Positions 1 through 8,396 of a stretch of DNA of 64,000 nt are shown here, one piece after another. The stretch is from Sphingobacterium spiritivorum (lineage in GTDB: Bacteria > Bacteroidota > Bacteroidia > Sphingobacteriales > Sphingobacteriaceae): the NCBI RefSeq assembly GCF_016725325.1, contig NZ_CP068083.1, positions 4,464,001 through 4,528,000 of the forward strand, in the 5' to 3' direction. The position numbers and the translations under genes were made by a program. Numbering within the stretch: the first letter of the stretch is position 1; each line of letters starts with the position of its first letter. Under the pieces are notes generated by a model that saw only the letters and a program-made list of their open reading frames with translations, had not been told where the DNA came from and searched no databases.

Positions 1-22
1 AGCGTGATGTGCAGATTTATTA

Positions 23-2347
23 TTACTTTTTGAGGTAAATATCCAGTTGACCGCCTTTGCGCAGTTCTTCAAAGCGCAGTACAGGCTTTTTAAGTACTTT
101 TCCGTTGAGGTTCATATTGTTGATATAAATTGCTTGCGGATTCTGCCCGTGGGTAGTAATCGTAAAAGGTTTCTGACGTATAGTTTCAGGTAACTGTATC
201 TTTATCCGGTCAAATAAGGGTGCACCGATCTGCAAAGAAGCATCCGGAGCGGTTAGTCCTTTGACATCAAACATACCCATTGCAGATAGTACATACCATG
301 CTCCCAATTGGCCCTGATCTTCATCCTGTCCGTAGCCGTAGCCGTGTACACCATCTGTTCCGTAAAATTCATTACATATGGACCGTACCCATTTTTGGCT
401 CAGATCTGGTCTTCCTGCAAAATGAAATAGCCAGGAGATATGTAAGTTGGGCTGATTGCCGTGGTTATATAATCCTTCAATACCTGCAAAAGCATCGATA
501 TGTGTACCTCCTCCGAATACGTTCTTGCGGGAGATAGTAAAAATACTGTCCAGTCGTTTATTAAATGTTTCTTTCCCCACAAGGGATACCAGTTCTTCGG
601 GTGTGTGTGGTACATAGAATGTATATTGCCAGGCATTACCTTCCTGAAATCCTCTCCAGGATTCATAAGGATTGAATTTATCTATAAACTGTCCGTTAAC
701 GTCTTTAGGTCGTATAAACTTGGTTGTTGGGTCATACAGTTGCTTCCAGCCTTTGGATAATTTGTTCAGTGTCCGGTAATCCTCATTTTTTCCTAAAGCC
801 TTCGCAAACTGAGCGACGGCGTAAGCGGAGAAAGCATATTCCAGAGTATGTGAGGCTCCGAACGGCGAACCTTGCACCATGAGTTCAGGGCTGTCTGATT
901 TATCTATAAGATAAGGTGAATACCCCTGACGGACAAATACGCCTACATCTAATTTACCTGCACCGGGTATACGCCCTTCGGATACAAGCTCATTTTTGCG
1001 GGCTGCTTCATATGCCAGTTCTACATCGTAATCCCGTATACCGATATTGTAAGCAGCAGCAATGGCTAATCCTGTAAAGTTTGTTCCCACTCCGGATACG
1101 TATTTACTGTTTGCGATGCCGTCTCCCAGCCAGCCTGCATCTTTATAGACCAGTAACTGACTTTGAATCCAGTCGTTATAATATTCCGGATAAGCAATCG
1201 CCCACAATTGTGTCAGATTCCAGAAAGCTCCCCATATCGCATCCGTATTGTAATGATGATGTACAGGCTCTCCGTTTTTACGAAGTGCTATCTGGCCCAC
1301 TCCGCCATCATTCCGGGGATAAGCACCATTTATATCGCTGGCCAGCCCTCTGCCTAACAATGCATGATATAGACCTGTATAAAATTTGATGCGGTCTGAT
1401 TCTTTACCTCCGCTTACGGTGATGCGTGACAATGCGGTATTCCACTTATCTAAAGCCTGCTCTTTGGCTTTATCAAATGAAAGATCTTTAGCCTCTTTTA
1501 TCAGATTTATTCTGGCATTTTCAATCGATGTATAAGAAAGTCCGGTTTTAATACCGATATTCTCCCCTTCCCTTGTATGGAAGACCAGATAGAGTCCTGC
1601 TCCTTTTCCACTCTTTTCTTTCTCTCCGGCATATGTTGTACTGTCTGTAAATGTACCATAGGCTACAGGTGTTTTATCTATTTCTGCATAGAAATACATC
1701 GTCACTGTGGCCGATTCCTGATACTTCTTTACATATACCGGTTTAGTCACCACATAGCCTGAAATATGGTTGCCTTCATAGTTTACCTGAGCGTCCAGCA
1801 CAAGTCCACTCTCTCCCATCTTGTGACCGATGTCAAAGATAATATTGGCAGAATCTGTCTCCGGAAAAGTATACTGATGGAATCCCACACGTGCTGTGGC
1901 CGTTAATTCCGCTTTAATTCCATAATCCTTTAGCCTGACCTGATAATAACCGGCAGTAGCGAATTCATCTTTTTTGTCAAATGCCGATCTGTAACCCGAA
2001 TGCGGATCTTCCAATACTCCGGGATATGTCTTTACCTTTCCTACAGTAGGTGCAAATACTACACCCCCAATCTGAAATTCATGAAAATTGGAAAAACCTG
2101 CAATAGATTCATGTCGTTCATCATATCCGACGGCTTCCCATCCTGAGGCATTCCCATAACTTCCATTTGTACTGGGCGCTAATTTGGCCATCCCAAATGG
2201 TAAAGCTGCAGGTGTGTAAAAGAAATAGCGGCTATGTGCTGTACCAATATTTGGATTTACATAACGTACAGGTTTTTCGGCAGTTTGTCCACAAACCTGA
2301 ATAACAAAGGTGCAGACTGACAGTATGGTGAGAAATATATATTTCAT
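23..2347 (-). CDS. GH92 family alpha-mannosidase, secreted
   Basis: The 774-residue protein is a full-length GH92 (alpha-1,2-mannosidase family) enzyme. Members are calcium-dependent exo-mannosidases that trim mannose from N-glycans or yeast mannan. Residues 1-21 form a signal peptide ending at VCGQ. The N-terminal beta-sandwich opens with YVNPNIGT and TPAALPFGM, both typical of the family. The (alpha/alpha)6 catalytic part carries FYTGLYHAL, NTDAIWGAFWNLTQLW, the Gly-rich GSPFGASHTLEYAFSAYAVA, and near the C-terminus GQDEDQGQLGAWYVLSAMG, which holds the acidic catalytic and metal-binding residues. It is divergent from another glycosidase gene, which suggests a small mannose-glycan degradation locus, although no SusC/SusD pair is present. 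The start codon is the ATG that opens the signal peptide. Family assignment is firm; linkage specificity is inferred. Confidence 0.93.
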   Translation of the reverse strand: MKYIFLTILSVCTFVIQVCGQTAEKPVRYVNPNIGTAHSRYFFYTPAALPFGMAKLAPSTNGSYGNASGWEAVGYDERHESIAGFSNFHEFQIGGVVFAPTVGKVKTYPGVLEDPHSGYRSAFDKKDEFATAGYYQVRLKDYGIKAELTATARVGFHQYTFPETDSANIIFDIGHKMGESGLVLDAQVNYEGNHISGYVVTKPVYVKKYQESATVTMYFYAEIDKTPVAYGTFTDSTTYAGEKEKSGKGAGLYLVFHTREGENIGIKTGLSYTSIENARINLIKEAKDLSFDKAKEQALDKWNTALSRITVSGGKESDRIKFYTGLYHALLGRGLASDINGAYPRNDGGVGQIALRKNGEPVHHHYNTDAIWGAFWNLTQLWAIAYPEYYNDWIQSQLLVYKDAGWLGDGIANSKYVSGVGTNFTGLAIAAAYNIGIRDYDVELAYEAARKNELVSEGRIPGAGKLDVGVFVRQGYSPYLIDKSDSPELMVQGSPFGASHTLEYAFSAYAVAQFAKALGKNEDYRTLNKLSKGWKQLYDPTTKFIRPKDVNGQFIDKFNPYESWRGFQEGNAWQYTFYVPHTPEELVSLVGKETFNKRLDSIFTISRKNVFGGGTHIDAFAGIEGLYNHGNQPNLHISWLFHFAGRPDLSQKWVRSICNEFYGTDGVHGYGYGQDEDQGQLGAWYVLSAMGMFDVKGLTAPDASLQIGAPLFDRIKIQLPETIRQKPFTITTHGQNPQAIYINNMNLNGKVLKKPVLRFEELRKGGQLDIYLKK

Positions 2348-2506
2348 ATGTATTTGAGTTTAAATGGTCATTTAGAATATCCAAACTATATTCATTCGTG
2401 TTTGTGCAGTCTGTACTACATGGATATTTCATAATTTATAATTTCTGACGTGTATGTAGATATGATTTATTAAATCAAAATGTATATACATATAAAAGCA
2501 AATATA

Positions 2507-2529
2507 TTTTATTATTCCGAATAATAAAA
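2507..2529. promoter_or_regulatory. 23-bp palindrome between two divergent glycosidase genes
   Basis: An 11-1-11 perfect inverted repeat (left arm TTTTATTATTC, centre C, right arm GAATAATAAAA) lies in the 326-bp divergent intergenic region, about 160 bp from the GH92 start and 145 bp from the other glycosidase. It could be an operator shared by both genes or an AT-rich hairpin. The rest of the 2348-2673 gap is very AT-rich and holds no gene that I can support. Confidence 0.45.
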
Positions 2530-2673
2530 ATATTAAATACTTATCTTATATATAAAAGCCTTACAAAACTTCATTATTTTAATGTATCAATACTTTTATT
2601 ACAAATCATCACTTGCTTATCTTACAATTATGCGTATCATTGCATGTATATACATACAACCTTATACACCATT

Positions 2674-3978
2674 ATGAATACTATGCTTTATTGGCTGTGC
2701 GGTCTGTTTTTGTTGACAGGCTGTCATTCCCGCAAACACTTGGAAAATCAAAAATTATCAGCTGCTATTCTGGCTGACACCTCCCTGACACATGTAGATA
2801 AGTTGGCCCGCTCGGTCATAAAAGAAGGATTTAATGCCGGAAGTGGTTACTCGCAGATATGGGCAAGAGATCTCAATACTTTTATTGAAACAGCTTTGGA
2901 AGAACGTTCTAAAGAAGATGTCAGAGGTGCTATATTGCTATTCTTCGCTCTGCAGCAACCTAACGATGAAATGGTAGACGGATATGTACTGAAAAAGGAT
3001 TTTACATGGAATGATGACACCCCTTATTATGCAGCAGCGGCTCCGGGTCATGTAGGGTTTAAGAATACGGTGGAAACGGATCAGGAAACTTCTCTGATAC
3101 AACTTGTATGTAAATACATCCGCAAAACAGGTGATCATGCTATTCTGCAGGAAAGTGTAGCAGGAAAAACTGTACTCACCCGCATGAATAAAATGATAGA
3201 CTACCTTCTGCGTGAACGCTACAATAAACAATATGGCTTGTTATATGGCGCTATGACCGCGGACTGGGGAGATGTGCAGCCACATGATAACTTTGGATGT
3301 GACTGGAATGAGCTTTCCAATGAAGCTATAGATGTATATGATAATGCTATGCTGATTATTGCTTTAAGAGACTTATGTAGTGTTGCTCCGCAGGCTCCCG
3401 AAGTAGCGCAGTGGAAAAAGCTGCAAAAATCTATTCATACTAATATCCGAAAACACCTTTGGGATACAAAAAATCAAAAATTCATCCCTCATATCTATCC
3501 CGGAAAGTCACCTCTGCCTGATGGATTTGATGAAAACAAGATTCATTATCACGGCGGGACTGCTATAGCAATAGAAGCCGGCGTACTCTCCAAAAAAGAA
3601 ATAGCTGTCGTCAACAAGCAAATGGTTGAAAACGTACGCTTGTCAGGAATGCCGAGTATAGGGCTAACCTTGTATCCGACTTATCCTGAAGGATTTTTCA
3701 GAGGAGATATGTCAAGAGCCTATATATATCAGAATGGCGGTGACTGGACATGGTTTGGAGGGCGAATGATCCAGCAACTCATCGCAAATGGATTTGCCCA
3801 TGAAGCCTATACAGAAGTTCGCCCCATGCTGGAACGGGTCATCCGGACTCAGGGATTTTACGAGTGGTATGGAAAAGGAAATGTTCCCAGTGGTTCCGGA
3901 AAATTTAAAGGATCGGCGGGCGTGTTGAGCAAAGCGATTACACAATTTAAAGCCTGGGCAGAAGCACAACAGAAATAA
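2674..3978 (+). CDS. six-hairpin glycosidase-like lipoprotein
   Basis: The protein is about 434 residues from the ATG at 2674, a start chosen because it places a lipoprotein signal (LYWLCGLFLLTGC, lipobox LTGC) at the N-terminus. An upstream in-frame ATG at 2644 would add ten residues without purpose. The body looks like an (alpha/alpha)6 toroid glycosidase: YSQIWARDLNTFIETAL, VETDQETSLIQLVCKYI, MTADWGDVQP, AIDVYDNAMLIIALRDL and GGDWTWFGGRMIQQLIANG. An acidic residue in a WxRD or DWGD context is a plausible catalytic acid, as in GH63- and GH15-like enzymes, but I cannot fix the family. It is divergent from the GH92 gene and followed by a clear terminator, so it forms a single-gene unit. Anchoring is probably in the outer membrane or periplasm. 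Confidence 0.75.
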   Translation: MNTMLYWLCGLFLLTGCHSRKHLENQKLSAAILADTSLTHVDKLARSVIKEGFNAGSGYSQIWARDLNTFIETALEERSKEDVRGAILLFFALQQPNDEMVDGYVLKKDFTWNDDTPYYAAAAPGHVGFKNTVETDQETSLIQLVCKYIRKTGDHAILQESVAGKTVLTRMNKMIDYLLRERYNKQYGLLYGAMTADWGDVQPHDNFGCDWNELSNEAIDVYDNAMLIIALRDLCSVAPQAPEVAQWKKLQKSIHTNIRKHLWDTKNQKFIPHIYPGKSPLPDGFDENKIHYHGGTAIAIEAGVLSKKEIAVVNKQMVENVRLSGMPSIGLTLYPTYPEGFFRGDMSRAYIYQNGGDWTWFGGRMIQQLIANGFAHEAYTEVRPMLERVIRTQGFYEWYGKGNVPSGSGKFKGSAGVLSKAITQFKAWAEAQQK

Positions 3979-3999
3979 TTTTTATATAGTACAATTCAG

Positions 4000-4028
4000 A
4001 TCATCTTATTTGTAATGAATAAGATGAT
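4000..4028 (+). terminator. rho-independent terminator after the glycosidase gene
   Basis: An 11-bp perfect stem (ATCATCTTATT paired with AATAAGATGAT) with a 7-nt loop is followed by a short T run, 22 bp after the stop codon of the glycosidase lipoprotein gene. Confidence 0.7.
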
Positions 4029-4133
4029 TTTCAGTTTAATCTTCTCCGAAGAACATTATGCCCGAAGATGACTATATTTGTTTTGACCCTGATTTCCAAA
4101 ATATATCAGAAGTTAAAGCAACCCTTTTAGGAT

Positions 4134-4496
4134 ATGAATATAGACTTTATAACGAGCAACGAAATCCGAATAGCAGAATTACAATCTGATAACATAGAAA
4201 TAAGTACGGCACAGGATGCCCTGGAGCTTATCATGAACTGCAAGTATCAGGATGCAGACAGCGTTATAATTACTGCAGCACATGTACATCCGGATTTTTT
4301 TGATCTCAAAACGGGTATTGCAGGTGATATTCTACAGAAATTCTCTACCTACAGCGGTCGTATGGCGATTATAGGTGATTTTTCCATATATTCCAGTAAA
4401 AGCCTGCGGGATTTTATATATGAAAGCAATAAAACAGGTCGTATCAACTTTGTAAAAACAAGAGAAGAAGCCATTTCCGCATTAAGCAGATCATAA
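4134..4496 (+). CDS. DUF4180 domain protein
   Basis: This 120-residue cytosolic protein matches DUF4180 in length and landmarks: an N-terminal strand pair, AQDALELIMNCKYQDADSVIITAAHVHPDFFDLKTGIAGDILQKFS in the middle, and the hydrophobic strand RMAIIGDFS followed by SLRDFIYESNKTGRINFV at the end. The domain is widespread as a stand-alone protein of unknown biochemical role. No signal peptide or membrane segment is present. The gene stands alone between a terminator upstream and a convergent gene downstream, so context says nothing about its role. Confidence 0.8.
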   Translation: MNIDFITSNEIRIAELQSDNIEISTAQDALELIMNCKYQDADSVIITAAHVHPDFFDLKTGIAGDILQKFSTYSGRMAIIGDFSIYSSKSLRDFIYESNKTGRINFVKTREEAISALSRS

Positions 4497-4517
4497 CTGA
4501 ATCCACCTAAAAAAATC

Positions 4518-5003
4518 TCAGAACCCTATATTCATATGTCTGAGCGAAAGCAGTCCGCCGAGACCTATTGATATATATGGATATCCCTTCTCCAGAGGCA
4601 TAAAAAAGTCATATCCAGCTTTGAAATTAAAAATACCGTTCAGTTCAAAGTATACATGAGGAGACAACCGGACCTGATTCTGGAAATTCTTATTCAGATC
4701 GAAAAGATATCCGGCACTCAACTGCAGAGACAGGATATTACTTTTATGTTTATTGTCTATAATATAATATCCCCCTGTCAGCTGCGGAGCTATGCCTGAA
4801 GGAGCAAATGAATTTTTGGTTGTATAATCCACACCCGCCATATATTCGTAAGGCTTATTTTTATCCATCAGAAAAGGAAGGTTAACCGTACTCTGAAACA
4901 TACTTTTCTCTTCATACTTGTACCCTACACTAATAATCTGGGCATTGACACCACGGCTAAAAGTAAAGAGAAGCAGGAATAAAATAATATGTAATCTGGA
5001 CAT
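4518..5003 (-). CDS. small secreted beta-barrel-like protein of unknown function
   Basis: The protein has about 161 residues from the internal ATG at 5003, chosen because it begins a clean signal peptide (MSRLHIILFLLLFTFSRGVNAQ). A longer reading frame starting at 5048 would put a charged stretch in front of the signal. The mature part has alternating hydrophobic strands ending in aromatic residues (LSLQLSAGYLFDL, VYFELNGIFNFKAGYDFFM, YISIGLGGLLSL), which fits an eight-stranded outer-membrane barrel. It lies 54 bp downstream of the LytTR response regulator gene on the same strand and may be the last gene of that operon. I do not recognise a named family. Confidence 0.6.
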   Translation of the reverse strand: MSRLHIILFLLLFTFSRGVNAQIISVGYKYEEKSMFQSTVNLPFLMDKNKPYEYMAGVDYTTKNSFAPSGIAPQLTGGYYIIDNKHKSNILSLQLSAGYLFDLNKNFQNQVRLSPHVYFELNGIFNFKAGYDFFMPLEKGYPYISIGLGGLLSLRHMNIGF

Positions 5004-5103
5004 CTTTCTGATTTTTAATGTACTGTATCTTCGAAGATAAGGAATCATTTACTAGAATTATATCGCTGAAATCAGTGAAAATATACTACAAAGATCCAGA
5101 GCA

Positions 5104-5829
5104 TTATTTTTGTGCATTAAGAGATCCTCCTAAATAGCGTTCGAAGAATTCTTTTTTATAAACCTCTCCCAGCGGAATTTCATTCTCATCCATATAAATG
5201 GTATGGTTATCAAAGGAATCTATAAAATCTACATTGATTACATATGATTTACTGACACGCTGGAAGCTGCTGACCGGCAATTTCTGATGCATAATCTTCA
5301 GGTTCATTGCTGTAATCAGTTTCTGGCTTTTAGTGTAAATAACTACATAATCCTTCAGTCCTTCTACAAACCGGATATCCTGAAAATATATCTTGTAAAA
5401 CCTTCTTTCTGATTTTATAAACAGAAAATCTTCTGTATTAGCCTCAACTGTATTTTTCACCGTTGTATCCGAAAGAAGATTTTTATAACTGAGAAACTTA
5501 TGTATTGCTTTTTCCAGACGTAGTTTCTCTATAGGCTTCAACAGATAATCCAATGCATCCAGTTCATAACTTTTCAAAGCGTACTGCGGATAAGCTGTCG
5601 TAAAGATAATCATACTCTGACCGGAGATTTGCTGAGCAAAATCAATACCGGTAACAAGTGGCATCTGTATATCCAGAAAGATCAGGTCTACAGGCTGCTC
5701 TTTTAAAAAATCAAGTGCCTGTCTGGCATTCGAAAATTTACCCAATATTTCTATTTCAGAAACCTCTGAAATCAGCGATTGCATTTCATCTCTGGCAAGA
5801 GGTTCATCATCTACTATTATACAGTTCAT
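5104..5829 (-). CDS. LytTR-family response regulator
   Basis: The 241-residue regulator has a CheY-like receiver at residues 1-115 (acidic pair VDDEP at the start, phosphoacceptor Asp in DLIFLDIQMP, Thr in FTTAYPQYAL, Lys in LLKPIEK) and a LytTR DNA-binding domain at about residues 135-235 (FLFIKSERRFYKIYFQDIRFVEGLKDYVVIY and FQRVSKSYVINVDFIDSF). Its start overlaps the stop of the kinase gene by 4 bp (ATGA), so the two are translationally coupled. LytTR proteins bind pairs of direct repeats about two helical turns apart, and such repeats lie upstream of the operon at 6961-7039. The divergent DUF6268 barrel gene is a likely target. Confidence 0.93.
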   Translation of the reverse strand: MNCIIVDDEPLARDEMQSLISEVSEIEILGKFSNARQALDFLKEQPVDLIFLDIQMPLVTGIDFAQQISGQSMIIFTTAYPQYALKSYELDALDYLLKPIEKLRLEKAIHKFLSYKNLLSDTTVKNTVEANTEDFLFIKSERRFYKIYFQDIRFVEGLKDYVVIYTKSQKLITAMNLKIMHQKLPVSSFQRVSKSYVINVDFIDSFDNHTIYMDENEIPLGEVYKKEFFERYLGGSLNAQK

Positions 5830-6896
5830 ACGGGTATACTTAAATTAACAATATATTCATGATCAGAAGACCGGATATCGAGGCTGTATTGCTTGTCGTA
5901 CAACAACTGTAAACGCCTTTTAATATTATTCAGTCCTAATCCGCTATTTGTTTTGTCCAAATTCTGATCGTCTTCTGTTTTAGAATTTTTACAGACAAAT
6001 TTGAGTCTGTTGTTCTCCGACATGATGTGAATATGAATATAGGCGTGTCCGTTATCGCTGCTATGACTGTGCTTAACAGCATTCTCAACAAAGGTAGTGA
6101 AGAGGTTGGGCGGTATAAAAATACCATTGAGTATCCGGGGATCTACATCATTCTGTATATCGATAGAAAGGCTGTCTCTTCTGATTTTTTCAAGATTTAC
6201 AAAATTGGATAAAAAGTTGATTTCTGACACCAAGAGGGTTTTATCGTCATTATTTTCATATAACTGATATCGTAAAAATTCGGACAATTTCATGATAACC
6301 ATAGAAGCCGCTTCCGGATTGGTACGGGTTAAAGCCTTTACGTTATTGAGCATATTAAAAAGAAAATGCGGATTGATCTGATTTTTTAATTCATTTAATT
6401 CCATACTAAGCGTCAGATTACTCAATGCTTTTATGCGTTCGTTGTCCTTTACCCATCGTTGCATCAGTTTGATCAGTGTACTTATCAGAATGATAATTAT
6501 AGATAAGACTGCACCCTTGTAAAAGCGGTTTACTTCAAACTTTTCTTTAATGCTTACATCCGGTTTAATATAATTATTGAAAATAAATACCAGAGAGGTA
6601 AGACCTACGACGACCAAAATGACAAGACATAAAAAATATAAAGCATATTCAGCTTTTAAAAATATGGCGGGAACTAACAGATATATGTTAATGTAAAACA
6701 TAATCGTGAACGTAATAAATACGGCTATCAGCCCCGGATAACTAATATCCCGATTAACAGCATCTAAGGAAGTCGAATAATAGAGATGTAAAAATAGTGT
6801 GATCAGAAGAGCTATATGACGCCAGACACTATACCGTTTATCAACGATAAAATTAATAACCTGATTATTTGTCATCTTTTGCGGTCTGTAACTCAT
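5826..6896 (-). CDS. LytS/YehU-type sensor histidine kinase
   Basis: This 356-residue membrane kinase has four or five transmembrane helices in residues 20-145, then a His_kinase domain with the phosphoacceptor motif NQINPHFLFNMLNN and a HATPase region with N box TTFVENAVKH and G box GLGLNNIKRRLQLLY. No extracytoplasmic sensor domain is visible, so sensing is probably through the membrane part. It is the first gene of a two-gene kinase-regulator operon; the regulator start overlaps its end. The upstream intergenic region is shared with the DUF6268 gene and contains phased repeats expected for LytTR binding, which suggests autoregulation. Confidence 0.93.
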   Translation of the reverse strand: MSYRPQKMTNNQVINFIVDKRYSVWRHIALLITLFLHLYYSTSLDAVNRDISYPGLIAVFITFTIMFYINIYLLVPAIFLKAEYALYFLCLVILVVVGLTSLVFIFNNYIKPDVSIKEKFEVNRFYKGAVLSIIIILISTLIKLMQRWVKDNERIKALSNLTLSMELNELKNQINPHFLFNMLNNVKALTRTNPEAASMVIMKLSEFLRYQLYENNDDKTLLVSEINFLSNFVNLEKIRRDSLSIDIQNDVDPRILNGIFIPPNLFTTFVENAVKHSHSSDNGHAYIHIHIMSENNRLKFVCKNSKTEDDQNLDKTNSGLGLNNIKRRLQLLYDKQYSLDIRSSDHEYIVNLSIPV

Positions 6897-6937
6897 AGAA
6901 GCTGTCGGGATTAAATCAACTCCACAAAAATATAAAC

Positions 6938-6957
6938 ATATACCTCATAAGGTATAT
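6938..6957. repeat. 8-bp inverted repeat upstream of kinase gene
   Basis: ATATACCT and AGGTATAT face each other across a 4-nt spacer, about 42 bp upstream of the kinase start. It resembles half of the nearby TTATACNAAW elements and could be a further weak site or part of the promoter. Confidence 0.35.
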
Positions 6958-6960
6958 AAA

Positions 6961-6991
6961 TTATACGAATGCCTGCTTTTATTATACAAAT
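6961..6991 (+). promoter_or_regulatory. LytTR-type operator, pair 1
   Basis: TTATACGAAT at 6961-6970 and TTATACAAAT at 6982-6991 are direct repeats with a period of exactly 21 bp, the spacing known for LytTR dimers such as AgrA. This pair lies on the kinase side of the divergent intergenic region and faces opposite to pair 2. Confidence 0.65.
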
Positions 6992-7008
6992 CTGCCTTTC
7001 AATATCCA

Positions 7009-7039
7009 TTTGGTATAAAAAACAGTCCGTTTCGTATAA
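7009..7039 (-). promoter_or_regulatory. LytTR-type operator, pair 2
   Basis: TTTGGTATAA at 7009-7018 and TTTCGTATAA at 7030-7039 are the reverse complements of TTATACCAAA and TTATACGAAA, again with a 21-bp period. The pair lies about 70-100 bp upstream of the DUF6268 barrel start and mirrors pair 1. Confidence 0.65.
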
Positions 7040-7106
7040 AAACACATTTCCGCTTTATTATAACTGCTTTTTTTGCTTCTGAAATCAATCTCCTTATTAT
7101 TAAGAC

Positions 7107-8114
7107 ATGAACATCAGCATACGAATATTATTGTTTTTCTCTTCAATCTTATCCATAACTACGGTTTTTGCCCAATCTGCAGATAGTGTTTCCAAAAACG
7201 CACAAATAACGAAACTTACGTTAGCTTATGCCGCCTTAAAATTTACAGAACTAAGGCCCTTTAATGCCGAGTATTCCTATCTGACTCCTTATAATTACTC
7301 ATCTCAGATAGCTGCTGAAAATCTTCCGGATAGAAAAATGACGAATTTTTCACAGGCAAGGGTTGGTGTCAATCTGAATCTGATCAAAAAACAGAAGTGG
7401 GCATTGGGAACGACCGTTGGATACAGATATATCATGGCAGAATCCGAACTTATACATCCATCCGGTTCAGATAAAGCTATACAAAAGGATGAGTATCAGT
7501 CACATTTTACATCCCTGAATCTGGCTTACTTTGCCAGATTATGGAATAAAATGACCATTTTCTCTTCCAGCGTAATGGTAGATGGCAGCGAAAAGGATTT
7601 GGAGAGAGTCAGAGGTTTAGTAACGGGTACAATGATATTAAAGGCAAACCGACAAACAAAAATGGCTGTCGGACTCCTTTGGAATATAGATCCCAGTGCT
7701 CAAATTCCTATTATTCCAACCTTTTTGTATGAACATGAATTTGATAACGGATTCATTGCAGATATAAACCTGCCAAGAAATCTAATGCTCCGAAAACATG
7801 TTTTCCGTAAGGGAAGAGTTTCTGTAGGTGCAGAATTGGATGGCACTTCATTTTATCTCTACAATTTAGATGGTACTTCCCAAAAATACCAGTATAGCCA
7901 GATGGATATCAATTCCGGATTCGTCTATGAGCATCTGCTTGGCAATTATTTTATTATAGCAGCGAAAACGGGTGCGAGGATCGTTCCTACAGCCCGGGTG
8001 TTTGAAAAAGAAAAATCATTTGACGATTATATTTTCAAAACAAAACCAGATCCGGCATTCTATTTTAATATAGGTCTATCCTTTAATCCTTTTTCAAAAA
8101 TCAAAAGAAAATAA
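7107..8114 (+). CDS. DUF6268 family outer-membrane beta-barrel protein
   Basis: The 335-residue protein has a signal peptide (residues 1-22, ending FAQ) followed by a series of amphipathic strands typical of an outer-membrane barrel: ARVGVNLNLIKKQKWALGTTVGYRYIMAES, TSLNLAYFARLWNKMTIFSSSVMVDGS, IPIIPTFLYEHEFDNGFIADINLP, and a C-terminal strand PAFYFNIGLSFNPF. Length and pattern match DUF6268 proteins of Bacteroidota. It is transcribed away from a LytTR/LytS pair across a region holding two phased operator pairs, which strongly suggests that pair controls it. A 71-residue gene follows 25 bp downstream and is probably co-transcribed. The transported substrate, if any, is unknown. Confidence 0.8.
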   Translation: MNISIRILLFFSSILSITTVFAQSADSVSKNAQITKLTLAYAALKFTELRPFNAEYSYLTPYNYSSQIAAENLPDRKMTNFSQARVGVNLNLIKKQKWALGTTVGYRYIMAESELIHPSGSDKAIQKDEYQSHFTSLNLAYFARLWNKMTIFSSSVMVDGSEKDLERVRGLVTGTMILKANRQTKMAVGLLWNIDPSAQIPIIPTFLYEHEFDNGFIADINLPRNLMLRKHVFRKGRVSVGAELDGTSFYLYNLDGTSQKYQYSQMDINSGFVYEHLLGNYFIIAAKTGARIVPTARVFEKEKSFDDYIFKTKPDPAFYFNIGLSFNPFSKIKRK

Positions 8115-8139
8115 CATACACTCTAATTTTATAAATGAT

Positions 8140-8355
8140 ATGATGATAAAAGTATATAAAACCGATGTTGCTAATTCTGATATAGCCTATCTTATTGTCC
8201 AGCAACTTCTTAAAAAATATCCGGGATTTGCGATTAATTTTGATCTGATGGATTGTGACAATGTACTGCGTGTAGAAGGTCAGTCTTTTCGTATGGATGA
8301 TATCGTTAGTTTCTTAAATAAAATTGGTTACAATTGTGAGGAAATGCGCTATTAA
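8140..8355 (+). CDS. small ferredoxin-fold (HMA-like) protein without metal cysteines
   Basis: This 71-residue protein has the beta-alpha-beta-beta-alpha-beta pattern and length of a heavy-metal-associated (HMA) domain: strand MIKVYKTDV, helix DIAYLIVQQLLKKYPG, strands FAINFDLMDCDNVLRVEG, helix RMDDIVSFLNKIGY, final strand CEEM. The GMxCxxC metal-binding loop is absent; the first loop reads TDVANSD. Similar Cys-poor proteins are common in Bacteroidota but have no established function. It sits 25 bp after the DUF6268 barrel gene and is probably in the same operon, hence under LytTR control. The fold is inferred from pattern only. Confidence 0.6.
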   Translation: MMIKVYKTDVANSDIAYLIVQQLLKKYPGFAINFDLMDCDNVLRVEGQSFRMDDIVSFLNKIGYNCEEMRY

Positions 8356-8396
8356 TAGCCAGACTCATTCTTTAAGAAGAGTATTAACGCCTGCAA

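Noticed and set aside
280..760. Overlapping short frames on both strands inside the GH92 gene
   Set aside because: They run opposite or out of frame to a complete, family-matching enzyme and have unlikely composition.
2232..2432. 66-codon minus-strand frame across the GH92 start
   Set aside because: It overlaps the signal peptide region in another frame, has no homology-like pattern and ends inside the promoter region.
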